From the NCBI GenBank assembly GCA_029706075.1, contig JAINUG010000213.1:694616-758615 (forward strand): a DNA stretch of 64,000 bases, given 5' to 3'. The position numbers were made by a program, and so were the translations under genes. Positions within the stretch are counted from its first letter, which is position 1, and each line of letters opens with the position of its first letter. The DNA is from Aldrovandia affinis. Taxonomy: Eukaryota > Chordata > Actinopteri > Notacanthiformes > Halosauridae. Below are positions 45,042 to 57,899 of the stretch, one piece after another. The notes under the pieces were generated by a model. The model worked only from the letters and a program-made list of their open reading frames with translations. It had not been told where the DNA came from and did not search any database.

Positions 45042-47308
45042 CTGGTCTTCACTTGTGTCTTTATTTTCAAGTTCGATGCCTCTTTGGTGACATCGTTGTA
45101 TACAGCTATAAATATTGTGTGTCCTGTGTTCATTGTAGTAATGTGTGGTGCTGTCAAACATGCCTACTGTAGATGATCCAATCGCCTGTAGATATAGGAG
45201 CTCTTCGAAGATGAAATGAAAGCCTGTGTAGGATGACCTGCTGTAACAGCCACACACTGCTCCGCTCCACACTTCGCACGCAAAAATACAGTCTTACGAC
45301 AGTCACTCAAACAACCGTCACACTCCCAGTCTGATTGTTAAAGTGGAAACGCCTCTTTCTCCGGTTCGACCCGTCCCTGGGTCACTTCTCTCGTGCGAGC
45401 AGCTTGCCTGTCTGGTTTGTGTGTTTATCTGGCAGCGTAAGCCTTTCACCTCGACGCTCCTGCTGTGGCGACGAAACCAGGCGGCCACCAGTGGCCTCGG
45501 TAACGGCCCAAACACAAACACACGGCCTCAGTGTCTGCTCGGGGAAAACATTGCAAAGGGGCTCTCCGCTCCGCTCTTTGTTTGAGCCTCTCCTCCCCTC
45601 CCCGTGGTAATGCTGCATGCAGCTGTGAGACTCCTGTAATGACCCCGCGTAGCTACCCTGCTCTGGGAGAGCTCCCACTGTCCCTCTAACAAGCAGAAAC
45701 CTCACGGCTGCGCAAATAAGCGTTTGACAGTGCAGTCAGCGGCTGACTTTTATTAGAATTTTTAAAAATTCATTTCTTTTAATTGGGCAAGGAAAGGTGT
45801 TTTTTGAAATGTCGGAAACCAAGGTGTCTCTTTGGGGGGGCGCTTGCAGACAGGTGTAGAAGCGATGATTGCAGACAGTGTTGAGCACCTGCATTTTCGA
45901 CAACAGGTTGTTTGGCACTTTGGCTGAGTGCTTGCTCTTGTATTTCTAGGCAATGTGGTGTTGTGCTTATGGTGATTGGCAGAGACACATGCAGTGAACG
46001 TGTGCACAATATGTACTTTTGGGTTAAATGGGCAGTACATTAACTTCCCAGTATTGGATTACGAAGAACCTCGTTTCCTATGAAAAAAAACAGTTTGCAT
46101 AGAAGATCATATTTTAAAAATGGGGTTAATCACACCTAACAGTAACTGACATTTGTATAGGACGGATACCTATTAAGTAGATATTATTATTTATATCTTT
46201 ACGCAGGCAACATGCATCAGCTCGTTCTTTTCCCATGCAGTCGTAAAAAAACCCCACATTTGCTCTAATTTATTCCCTTATTTCTAGGTCCCATTCTCAT
46301 GTAGACATTTTTATTGGGGCTGCCATGTTGACAGATGATCCCCATGTATAATTTGTGAGGAGGGCCATCTCGCTGGTACCCAGAGTGGATTAATAAGCAG
46401 TCCATGTCTCTGTTGTCAGTGAGAGAAATTAAATTTAAGAGCAATTATGGGGTGTGATGTGTGATTAACTGGGGTTGGGGCCAGGGGGAGGAGGGGGGTT
46501 ATCACCCTTGGACTGAAGGCACAAGAAACACCTCATTGTGTAAAAGTTGCCTTTTACTCTCACTTGCTGGATGGTATCTTCCTACTCAAAACATAGCTTA
46601 TTCACAATAATGTTTGGAAGTGAGATCCTCCCCCAGTGGAATTAACCCTTTTTGTTGCTGACCACTCAACTGCATACCAACAAAGATTTCTCATGGGCGT
46701 ACTGTGGCTCGTGAATTACACATTGACTTTTTGCAGTTGTTCCATGTTAACTCGGGGACATGCCACATCAATAAGACGTTTGCAGTAGTTGCTATGTAAT
46801 TACGGTTGTTAGCCTAATGGCGAGGCATCATCCACCGCGCGATCGACCGCCTTGCTTTTATTGCCGGGGCTTGTTAGGGTCTGTCTCGCTCTGTCTTTTT
46901 ATTGCTTCCTCGCGTAATGCGTGTTCCCTTTCATGGAACCGTTCGAGTGAACTGAATGAAGGTTTATAGCGCGCTTTCACAAAGGAAGGGATCACACTGC
47001 GGGCTGTCAGTGTGAGATGGGGGGAGGGCCTGGATGTGTGTGTCTGAAGGTCATCGGGGTCTGACAGCGGTGCGGTTAGCGGAACTGTACAGCACCTAGA
47101 TACAATAGCATTAGCGGAATCCTAATATAATTCCCCTTTTGAACGATTACGTTGTTTTAGAAAAAAAAACCTCCGGCAACATTGTTAAAAAATACATAAA
47201 TAAATAAATCTAAAATGTATAACCTCTTTTTCCATTTTTATGACAGGTTTTGAAGCATTAACTTGTCATTAATAATTGTCAATGTTTAGACAGCTCTAGG
47301 GATCTATA

Positions 47309-47390
47309 GCCATGTAAATGCACTCTTCTAAGTCGCTTTGGATAAAAGCATCCGCCACGTAACAATATTTTAAATTGTAATTGTAGAGGG
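47309..47390 (+). repeat. SINE tail fragment
   Basis: CATGTAAATGCACTCTTCTA followed by AGTCGCTTTGGATAAAAGCA and TCCGCC, the tail shared with the tRNA-Ala-like SINEs. Confidence 0.6.
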
Positions 47391-47582
47391 AAGGCAGGTA
47401 TTTCTTCAGACATAGCTACGATTCCAATTTTCACATATTCCTCGAGTGTTTATGCACGCCAACATTTTCGTGATTGCACATAATTTGACGGCAGAAAAGC
47501 AATTCGAGAAAATCCAGTCAGTGCCTTTGCCCCAGGAAGTCAAGTGCCACTCAGCAGCAAGATGGGAAACAAAACAAAACAA

Positions 47583-47885
47583 AATGTGTTTCATTGGCAT
47601 GGAGGGAGAGACAGAGCAGTGTTTCCTGTGTTTCATTGGCATGGAGGGAGAGACAGTTGAGCAGTGTTTCCTGTGTCTCATTGACATGGAGGGAGAGACA
47701 GTTGAGCAGTGTTTCCTGTGTTTCATTGGCATGGAGGGAGAGACAGTTGAGCTGTGTTTCCTGTGTTTCATTGGCATGGAGGGAGAGACAGTCAGAGCAG
47801 TGTTTCCTGTGTTTCATTGGCATGGAGGGAGAGACAGTTGAGCACTGTTTCCTGTCTTTCATTGACATGGAGGGAGAGACAGTTG
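47583..47885 (+). repeat. About 46-bp minisatellite in eml6 intron 1
   Basis: Seven units of GTTTCATTGGCATGGAGGGA, GAGACAGTTGAGCAGTG and TTTCCTGT. A unit of 46 bp cycles the reading frame, which explains the open frames in all three phases. Not a gene. Confidence 0.93.
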
Positions 47886-47939
47886 TCAGTCAGTGTCCTG
47901 GTGCTTGGTGTTGTTGGTGTTTTTGTGCTCTGTGTTGTG

Positions 47940-48085
47940 GGTGTTCTGGAGCTCTGTGTTGTCTGTGTAACGATGCTCTGTGTTGCGTGGTTGTCCTGGA
48001 GCTCTGTTGTGTGGTTGTCCTGCAGCTCTGTTGTGTGGTTGTTCTGGTGCTCTGTTGTGTGGTTGTTCTGGTGCTGTGTGTTCTC
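47940..48085 (+). repeat. Short GTTGTGTGGTTGTTCTGG tandem repeats
   Basis: Several 30-36 bp units of CTCTGTTGTGTGGTTGTTCT with TGGTG or GGAGC variants, directly after the 46-bp minisatellite. Confidence 0.85.
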
Positions 48086-51000
48086 AGTATCCTCTGTGTC
48101 AGGGGAGAGTCGGCGTACGCATGCAGAGCACGTACACTGCTGTGGAGGTTGGCGGTGAGGGGTGGCGGTGAGGGATGGGGGGGGGGGGTGGTGGGGGCGG
48201 TGAGGGGGCTCCTCCTCCTCCTCCTCCTCCACAGACCTGAGGGGCTTGCTTAATCGACAGCGTGTTCTTCACAGAGATGGAGATCGACACCCAGTCACTC
48301 CGAGGGAAGCAGGCTCCCCCTCCCACCCCCCGCCCCCTCATCCCACGCTCCCCGGCCCGTAGTCACGCTAGCCCGCAACTTCATGTAAAAGGTCTTGGGC
48401 AGTCTGCATTTCAGTCTTAATCACCAGCCCTTGCTCTTCTCTGCCTACCTCTGGAGCCGTAATTGGATTTGGGCAAATGGGCCTCAGCCGGACTGCGTTC
48501 CTCACGGAGCGCGTTGCAGTATGCTCTGCTAGTGAGACCCCTGGGATTTCTGTGCCACTGATGTTTCTACGCCTCGAAACTTGACAAAAATCTGTGTTAG
48601 CAACTGTTGCTACTGCTTCGCTGTTGCTGTGGAGAATCAATAATAATCAATAATCAATAGATAAAATAGCAACGTTAGTGCCGGCAATTGTTATCATTTT
48701 ACAATACGAGACATTGCATTAACTTCGAAACCCAAGGAAAACATGAATGAGAACGCTCCACACATGGCATGGAAATTCAACATGCTAGAACAGGAACTAT
48801 GTCGGTTAAAAGGTGGAGATTTGCAACATCAATATTAAACTGAGACACAGAGGAAATCGTTACGACTAGGTAGCGGTAGCAGTAGCGGTTTGTCGTGGTC
48901 ACAGCTGAGCTGCTCTCAGCTCGGTGGAGCCAGACTGCAGTATAAATATCTCATGAAGTAATGGAACTGGTCACCCCTGAAATTATGAGAGGCCGTTTAC
49001 ATTCAAAGTAATAGATCCGTTTACCTAGGTGGCTGTTTCCATCCTTAATTTTTAAGATGCCTGTCATGGTGGCGGTTGGAGGTGGCGTTGTGGGTAAGGC
49101 TTATCTTGGTAAGGAACTTGTGGTGGTACAGTAGCATGGTACAATACCCCTTTCACAAACAAAATATATTGTTCCACAGCATAGTTCATAGCGATTATGA
49201 GAAGGAGAAGGAGAAGCCCGCCAAAATTGTGTGATTATAGACGAGATGACCTTAAAGACATTGTCAGGATTAAGTAGAAATTCACAGTAATGAATCTACA
49301 TTGTGCCAATACTTCCCGTTTCTTGGCCATTAAAATTTGATGAGTAGATTCGGCACATTTTCAGGCAAAGCTTCTATTATGGGTTATGGTGGCTGGTATT
49401 TCAGTACCACTGTCGAGTTTTTCAGGTCATTGAGGACCCGTCTCTGCTGTTCCCAGTGGCCCTCGCGGCTTCTGGTGGGGTAGCCGCAACCCTACCCCTG
49501 TGACCCCCTGACCCCCTAATCCCATGCCACGGCCCTCTGTGAGAGGTGTGCCAAGAAGACCTGGGTCAAATACGTTAACTCTTTAGGCGCTGGTAAAACT
49601 AGCACTCTTGCAGACCCCTGCGAATTTTCGACAAAACATGTTGCTAACCAAAAGCTACATGTGATGATGCTGGCCGCTGCACTGCCTATAAAATGTATTT
49701 AATAAACCCAAACCAGCACGAAAGCATTGTACATTGTCCAGACTCATGCCTTGTCAAGACTCATGTTGATTCACCCTTAGCAGCCACACACCTGCACCTA
49801 AATAGCCTATACTGGCTCAGGTGGAACTCGGGAGGCAATCACTGGTTCTGGCGTTCACTCACACAATCACTCTCAATTACGAGCACAATCAGTCAAATGA
49901 AATGGTTGGTGTGGATCAACTTTTGAGAGATTTGTAAATTGAGCACAGAGTGAGACAGAAGATCCTGCACATTGGACAAACATACAATTACTCAAAAATA
50001 ACATCCGCTCCAGTTAAAATGGTTTGACAAATGTAAACATTTGGCGCTTAGCATTCCTAATCAACGATGTGCATTTTAAAAGATAGGTGAAGCCTCATCC
50101 TTCACAGTACAATCATATCAAAACGTTTGCTCTGAATATTGGTGAAAATTTGAATGAGAAGTAATCTGCAGGAATCTTAGCAGTGTCTAAAGGGTTAAAG
50201 TATTTGCTGTAAAGTATGTGACCCAGGTGTGGTGGCAGGGACTCAGTTACCCAGCCTGCACTGCAGTTCTGCACTCAGACCCCACGGTCCTGCGGCCCAC
50301 TCGTATGATTTAACATGAGAACTGAAGCAGGCATATGCACGTTTGTGCGTTGTCATTCAGCCTTTTGCCTGGCGATCAGACTCTTCTCGATCAGCCACAC
50401 CACTAGCGAGCTAGCAGTGACTTAGATCTGGAAATGGTCCTTTGAACTTTTCATATTGAACAAATATGGGGGGGGTATTGTTAACCAATTAGTATGCCCC
50501 ACCACTTTTTGGGCAGATATTGAAAGTGTGACAAAGCTTTCATTGAGAGAGAATACATTAGAGAGGATGAGAGACATTAAAAAGAGCATTACCACATCCA
50601 GTAGGTCCTGAGCAATGCTAACGTGACGTGGGTCTGACTCCCAGGCTGCCTGTGTCCTCCCCGTAACACCAAACGGCTCATTTCAGAGGATGGGGACATG
50701 AGCAGGGGCCAATCGGGCTCAAGTGCAGGCTGTGTTGTACATACCTGTGTTTGTTCACCGGTCTGTGAGAGCCGGCACAGAGAGGTAAAATATCCGAAAC
50801 CCATATTGATCCTGCTCCCGCTCTTTAACAACAATTAACAAATTAGATTTTTGTGTCAAGGTTTTTGCTGACATTCTTGCCTTATGATCCAGCGAAGTGG
50901 AGTTTCTTTACTCAACTCCCCCAATGCTTTCGAGAGACAGAGATATCGTGTAACATCTTAAGCAACACATAAAACAAAATGGATTTGAAAAATGACAGAT

Positions 51001-51451
51001 TTTTAATTGGGTAATTATGTTTAATTACGTAGAACGGTTAGGGCTGTCTTCACTCTGAGCACAGCATCCACACAAGGGGCTGACGGCGGTGGTTGAATTT
51101 TTCTCACAGTATATCGACACAGCTCTGTCTGAGCGGGAGACCCTGCATAAATAATTGTCACGTGATCACGCATGGGCGTGGTTTAGTGCGTTTGGCTGAA
51201 AAGTCGCTGGTGTTTGACGGTGACCGGCGCTGGCTGTCCTCTCCTCCGATGCTGCGCTTGGCAGCGTCCCGCACTAGTTGTGGGAGCGCTGGAGGGCCTG
51301 CCCTGTCGAGGAGGGCACCTGTCAGTGCCAGACTTCACCGGGACGCTGCAGAGCGCCAGGCTTGAACCCGCTTCCCTGTAGGCGGGTCAGAGTTAGTCAC
51401 GCCTCCATGCCAACCTCTCATTTTACCCCACAACCACCCGAGCCTTTACCC

Positions 51452-51677
51452 CACAGGTGTCAAACTCATTCCATCGAGGGCTGAGTGTATGCAGGTTTCT
51501 GTTGCAACCAATTTTTGTGTGCAAGTGTAATAACCAATGCACTACACCAGGTGATTTCACTAATTAGCCCACTTCTTCAACTGAGGGAACCTAATTGAAA
51601 TCACCTGGTGCAATGCATTGGTTACAACAGAAACCTGCACACACTCGGCCCTCGATGGAATGAGTTTGACACCCCTG
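51452..51677. mobile_element. hAT-type MITE with exact target duplication, copy 2
   Basis: 226-bp palindromic element, ends CACAGGTGTCAAACTC and GAGTTTGACACCCCTG, flanked by the exact 8-bp repeat CTTTACCC (51,444-51,451 and 51,678-51,685). Same family as 22,015-22,217. Confidence 0.95.
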
Positions 51678-53894
51678 CTTTACCCAGTGAACTTCAGCTC
51701 TGCGACAGGTTTGCGGTGCTGTGAGCCACTGTGGGGGGCATCTTAACGGCCCCCGAGATGGTAGCAGGCAGGCTACACGGACGATCTCTCAGCACTAATT
51801 CAGCGACGCAAACACAAGAGGTTCGGGTTGTGCTCTCCTCTCCGAGTGAGCGTGAGAAAGCTGGAACCTGTCACACTCGGGAAGCGAGATGGAGACGTGA
51901 GGTCATTGTTTACAGTCATTATTTATGATCATTGTTTATGATTTGTGACACAGACTGGGCTCAGGTCAGCCCCCGCCGGGAACGTTAATCTTGGCGACAG
52001 AGAAACGCTGACCAAATGTTGACCGAACCCGCGGTGCCGTTTGAGTCAAATTAATGCATTTCCCATGGCCCGAATAAGGAATAAATCCAAGCCACAGATC
52101 AATAAATAAAAAGCAGAGTGAGTCACCTGCACTAAATCAAGCCTGGTCTTCCTGCAGACAGACTTTGAGAGTAGGGGGGTGGGGGGGCGTGCATTGGGCC
52201 ACTTATCAACTTGAATTCCAGACAGGTAAATACTAATGGTAGAAAGCAGTTTTGCCTTAATGTATGAAACAGTGTATCAGTGTCCAAGTACTTTATCCAT
52301 TCATTGTGGGGGTTTTATTCCTCCCCTACCGATTCACTCCAAGTTGGCTCTTAAAAATAACGGTCTCTTGCTTTATCGTCATGAAGCATTAAAGACTCTT
52401 AAATGTCCAATCAAAGAGCGCTAACGAGGCCGTTTCTGCATTATGTATAGGGATCAGCGGGGGCGGAGCACCGAGGGTTCGTTAATGTCATAATATCGGG
52501 AGAGAGCATGCTGCCGGATTATCGGTTCAGCATGGTTCTGCCCCCTCCAGGAACGCTGTAGCCTTGTTTACCTGGATGGCTCACGTGCCCTTGAAGTTTG
52601 CGCGGGAGGTGTGGTTTCAAAACAAACGAAGAGAGTGCAAAACGCACGGAGAACGTGTGAAGACGATGCGGCCAGTGCAGCTGTCAGCGTTTGACAGATA
52701 TGACAGATTTTTTTATTTTTTTGGCCCTGCCTATTAATCATCTTTAATGGCAGGATCTAAGGATGACATTAATTGCTCCCTCGCGGAGCCGTCAGCACCA
52801 GGCTGTGCCCTAAGTGGCCATGATCTGACGGGCCAGACGACTCGCAATGAGCCGGTGACCTTTTAAAACCAGCCGCGCTTCACTCAGTCTAATTATTTTA
52901 CAGAAAGTTGGGGGGGGTGGAGGATGGTGGGGGCTTAGGGAGTGATGACTAAAAGTCAAGGCACGTTAAAAGACTTGATGACTTTATTTGTCCAAACCAT
53001 TCACCAGCACGTTATAAAATCTCGTCAAAATGTTTGGTTGTATCTGAACATATATTGTATTTTATTTTTGCAAATTTGAATTTATTTGACTTTGTCGCTT
53101 TTTTATCCTTTAATCAGTCTTATTAGGGACTACCCACTTCGTATAGCGATGATTCCTGCTTAGTACCGAATGTGCTTTTTTGTGCTGGCATTAATGCCTG
53201 CGTGAATTCTAATGCATCAAGACTCTATTTAAGCAATAAGACACAAGGGGCTGTGCTGTATCGTGAATATAGTCACAGCTAAAGGGTGTTGTTTTGGCCC
53301 GATGTGTTGCTCAGATAATTTTATTTTTTAATAACTAATTTTTTGTTTTGTTTTAATAAAATCCAACAAAAATAAGTCAAAAAATATTTTAAGAAAGCAG
53401 TCCACAAGCGCAGATCAAAGGATCTGAAGGATCTTGAAAGATTCTGTGGAGAAATGGAGAAAAGATCCCCAATTTGTTCACCAATCACATAAAACATTGT
53501 AGAAGAGGGCAGTTTAAGAGGGCAGACTTATTTATGTTGGATTTTATTTGAAATTGTTATTAGGGATTGTGAATAATTGTGACTCATATTGAGACAAATG
53601 TTTTTGGAAAAAAATATGACTTATTAAAAAAGTATCTTGCTGAGCTGAAGGCTGTGGGCTCTAGTTTGAGGTGATGTGGTGAGTGCTCTGGAGCCCGGCT
53701 GCTTGCTGGTGCTCGGGGTGGGGGCCTCTGGGAGGTCAGGCCGGCGGGGTGTGGGGGGGGGCAGGCTGGGTAATGAAGGGGAAATGCCCAGCGCCCGCGG
53801 GTCTCGCTGCCCGGCCCTTCCTACAGCTCACCTGGCCAGCAGTGGAGCTCTGAATCAGCTGGGAAGAGAGCTGGCTGCAGGAGCTGGCTGCGGG

Positions 53895-54047
53895 TGGTTC
53901 TCTGTGGCTCAGTTGGTAGAGCGCAGCATTGGCAACGCTTAGGTTGTGGGTTCAATCCCCACTGGGGCCACACATACTGAAAATGTATGCATTCACTACT
54001 GTAAGTCGCTTTGGATAACAGCGTCTGCGTATAAATATTATTATTAG
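53895..54047 (+). mobile_element. tRNA-Ala-like SINE, copy 2
   Basis: A box TGGCTCAGTTGG (53,905-53,916), B box GGTTCAATCCC (53,949-53,959), the same TTGGCAA anticodon loop and ACTGAAAATGTATGCATTCA body as at 18,006. It ends in an ATT run. Confidence 0.88.
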
Positions 54048-54194
54048 GAGCTGTTGGGAAATCAGTTCTAGGAGTTTTCATTCAAGCAGCAGATAATTTT
54101 AAACTTGACTCTTCTGAGCTCCTGCTCTGGCGGCGGGTGGCAGGCTACGCCGCGTTCAGCACTCGATAAACATGCTAGAAATGGGGAAGACTGG

Positions 54195-54475
54195 GGCATA
54201 GGGTAGCGGTATTTTGGCTGGTCCAATGCGGTGTTCGCTGCCTCTCAGGGACGTGGTTCGAAACCCGCGTCTCTACCAGACTGGCCCTGGTTGTCAGCCC
54301 CGATCGGGGGCGGCATTTGGCTGTCCACCCCAAGGGAGGGCGAGCCGGCTCGGGTCCGCCGTGAAGCACGGAAGGAAGTCTCCAGAACGTGGGTGGGCGA
54401 AGTCCATTTGAAGGAAGCGGAGTTCGCTGCCCTCAGAGAATTAGCTTGCCCCGTAGACAAACTCGTGGGGAAAAA
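54195..54475 (+). mobile_element. tRNA-derived SINE, third family, plus strand
   Basis: Head with A-box-like TAGCGGTATTTTGG and B box GGTTCGAAACC (about 54,251-54,261), then CAGACTGGCCCTGGTTGTCA and CCCCGATCGGG. Homologous in inverted orientation to 55,318-55,665. The body ends in a poly-A run. Confidence 0.65.
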
Positions 54476-55317
54476 AAAAAGACAGAACTGGGAAAGACTG
54501 AAGCGGTTTTGTTTTAAGGTTTTTGTTTTTTTACACATACACAATTTCTTATTATCTACATTTTTGATTCTTATACATTTATAGCACACCTGAGTCTTGA
54601 AGGACCTCACCTTGTGTCTGAGGGCTTTCCTAACTGACAGGCACTCTTAATGTATTAGGGAATTGCCCTAATTGCCCCTAGTCCCAACAGCGGTTACAGC
54701 CCAGTTCTCCCTCACAGTCCACATCATCATTAGAGGGCAAGAGAAGGTGAGGAAAGCCGGGCTCTATTCCCCAGGGGATTCATCCCTGCATTGCTGCTTG
54801 TGTTTCTGGATCTGCGTCGCTGGGTTTTGGACCGCTCAGCGCATCATTCATCCAGGAGCCTGATTACGAGTGCGACGGCAAAGATATTGTTTGTTGGTTA
54901 AGATCTAGCGCCTTAATTAATTTGAAACAGGAAGGTACCGCGCTGATAACAAACTCAGCATATATCAATAGTGAATGTAGTGCGTTCTAATTAAACTCAT
55001 AAAGAATAATGGAAGGGAAGGCATCATGAATAATGCAATCTTGTTATTCAGGAGGGAAAATTAAATCAATGATTACACTCTTTTCCACATTTTTTAACAA
55101 GGTAACATGGATACTTTTTTAAAGCTGGAAAGCATTAAAAGAACTCTTGAGTTTTGCCATGCTTTGCAATGATTAATTCATTTAATACAGAAAAAAAATC
55201 AAGTGAACTTATTTAGCTTAATAGCTAGCTTGCAATTAGGGTACAACTTCAGTATTATATTTATCATAAAAAATGTAGACTTTTAATTATTTTTTATAGT
55301 TTCAAATTCTTCCCAGT

Positions 55318-55665
55318 TTTTCTCCCAAATTGGTTGCCAATTATACCCTCTATTTATATCAATTCACCCTCCCGCACGAGTCCTCCGCCCGTCCTCTGGG
55401 TAACGAGCCAATTTTTTGGGGCTGGTAGAGACGGAACCCTACCACGGACGCCCTTCCTGCTCCTCGACAAACTTCTGCCGGCCCATCCTCCCCCCTCCCC
55501 CTGGGGCGGACAGCCAAATGCCGCACCCGATCGGGGCTAACAGCCAGGGCTGGTCTGGCAGAGACGGGTTTTGAACCGCATCCCTGATAGGCAGCCACAC
55601 TCGTATTGGTCCAGCCAAGATACGGTGCGTTTGACCGCTATGCTATCCGCCGCCCCGACTTTCTA
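55318..55665 (-). mobile_element. tRNA-derived SINE, third family, minus strand
   Basis: On the minus strand: GGATAGCATAGCGGTCAAAC (A box TAGCATAGCGG), B box GGTTCAAAACC, then GCCAGACCAGCCCTGGCTGT and CCCGATCGGG. The tail side holds CCAATTGG/TTGCCAATTATACCC. Confidence 0.65.
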
Positions 55666-55689
55666 TTTCTTTTTTTTTATTGTTAATTA

Positions 55690-56070
55690 ATTAATTTTTC
55701 AGATTTTACCCCGTTTTTTCTCCCAATTTCATAGCCAATTACTCCCACTGTGCTTAGTTCAATTCCCTCCCTCATAGTTCGCTGCCGTAGTCCTGTGACC
55801 AGCAGTGACAATGATGAAGCGCTGCCTCCTTCAAGACAGCACTCGTCGTGCTGTCGACTGTAATTTTAGTTACAGAGGTGAGGCACCCCAGAACCTCTCC
55901 TGTGTGCAGCGAACTGCATCGGCTTCCCTCCCCCATCCCTGGGGCAGATAGCCAATTGCCGCCCCGATGGCACTTCCGGCCAGAGCCGACTCTGGCGCGA
56001 CGGAGAATCAATCGCCGGTCGCCCTGGCCAGGGTCGGACGTTGAAACCACTGGACCACACAGGAGGCCCG
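55690..56070 (-). mobile_element. Probable SINE-like repeat, minus strand
   Basis: Shares the AATTTCATAGCCAATTACTC-type tail with the preceding element and ends with CCACACAGGAGGCCCGACTT. Its minus-strand start, GGCCTCCTGTGTGGTCCAGT, looks like a tRNA-derived head. Family not identified. Confidence 0.45.
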
Positions 56071-56900
56071 ACTTTCTATTTATTCTAAAGTGATGCTATG
56101 ACACGGGTAATACATAGTCGTGTTCACTGTTACTGTAAAATCCAACTCATAGTTTTAGGAAACCTGCTGCTTTCCTTTTCTCATCACTGCTACCAGTGGC
56201 ACAGAGAAACACCTTGCGCTAACTGCATGTCGGATGTGGCAGGTGTAACAGTGGCTTTCAAAATGTTTCCTTTATAACGATGGTGCCATGCGTTGCCATT
56301 TATACCTGGTATTGTACTGGTCTGTAAGACCTACACTGTTTTGGGTTAAACATTCAACTTTGAAGGACAAGTAGGTAGCTATTTCAGTGTTGGGTTTCGG
56401 TGAGGGTCTGCACGCAACAGTGAAGAAATAATGTCTTAATAACGTAACATACATTGCCACATTATTTATGATAATGTAACAACAGTTTTCTGTAAGGTTT
56501 TCATGTTTGTTGTAGAACCAATTCAAAAACAGAGAGCCATGAAAGATTCTAAGGATTACAGTTGTTTACCTTTTAAACGCTAAGAGCGTTTTTTATAAAT
56601 ACGTTTTATTTGTTATTTTCTCCCAGCTCCTCAGGTGTCTTGTTTAATTTCCCTCCACTTTAAAGAGGGAAGTCAGTCTGCAGTAGAAGTTAATACACAG
56701 GCTTTGAATGTATTGTACCCTTAAGAGGAAACTTTGGTTTGACTTTTGTTTGTATGATGAACATCCCCTTCAGCCTCTGGGCAATCGATCAGTTACTTTC
56801 ACTGCATCACCATGGCATCCAGAGTCTGTTTGACTTTTTAAGATAGTTTTTCACAATTTCATTAATGTAGCACTGTTTCTTGTTTCTATTTATGAACACA

Positions 56901-56902
<2 letters not shown>

Positions 56903-56959
<57 letters not shown>
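56903..56959 (+). repeat. (TG)n microsatellite
   Basis: Pure TG run of about 57 bp. Confidence 0.97.
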
Positions 56960-56962
<3 letters not shown>

Positions 56963-57683
56963 TACAACTAGACTAGACTAATTATGCTATATGCAACAGC
57001 ATTTTCTTAGCTACAGGGTATTATATTGCTTGTAGTCATATTGGGCCCCACACCACCACTGGCAAACACTCGCCTGTACAAACAACCACCAGTACAGACA
57101 AAAGAAGTCATATAAAGGGAAAGACACAGATGCAGCTGGTTACTCCACGTGTCCTGGAGTTATGCTGAGTGCTTTATAATCCTATAAAACCGCTGGTGCC
57201 CGGCTCTAAACATGACTGGCGTGTGACTCCAGCAAGGAGTGCAGGAGTATCGAAGCAGACCTGAGTGGAACACGTATTTTAAACACATGAATAATTATGA
57301 ATGTTTGGATGCCTGCGACAAGTGGAAATGCACCTGAGAATTTGACCTGAGTAATTGACCCAGGTGTGCACTGAGGTGGAGATCCACCTGTGTGTGATTC
57401 TCTGATTTCACAACGCATACGGTGTGCCTGTACTGAAGCCCCCCCCCCCCCCCAAATTCAGCCATATCCATGTCAGGATTACTGAGAGCACACTGACAAC
57501 AGTCATGCACACATGTACACTGGGCTTAACGTGATAGACAGCACTGAGTCATGATTAATGATCTGCTGAATGACTGTTCGTTGAATGACTTCACATTTTC
57601 TAAAATTCCTGTATTCCCCCCCTTTCATGGTGGATAAGGTCATTGTCTACATGTGTCAACACACACAAAGCAGATGTGTATAA

Positions 57684-57899
57684 TTACATTACATTACATT
57701 GAATTTAGCAGACGCTCTTATCCAGAGCGACTTACAGTTTACATTTCTTTACACTCCATTTATACAGCTGGATATTAACTGAAGCAATTCAGGTTAAGTA
57801 CCTTGCTCAAGGGTACAATGGCAGTGTCCCACCTGGGGATTGAACCTGCAACCTTAATGTTGCAAGCCCAGTTCCCTAACCATTATACCACACTGCCTG
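57684..57899 (-). mobile_element. tRNA-derived SINE with L2-type tail
   Basis: Plus strand reads (TTACA)n, then AATTTAGCAGACGCTCTTAT, ..., GGGGATTGAACCTGCAACC, ..., CCATTATACCACACTGCC. So a full-length minus-strand copy of the 62,894 family with a (TGTAA)n 3' end. Confidence 0.88.

Noticed and set aside
47406-48253. Several open frames with Cys/Met-rich repeats
   Set aside because: Products of the 46-bp and 30-36 bp minisatellites in the eml6 intron; no coding support.
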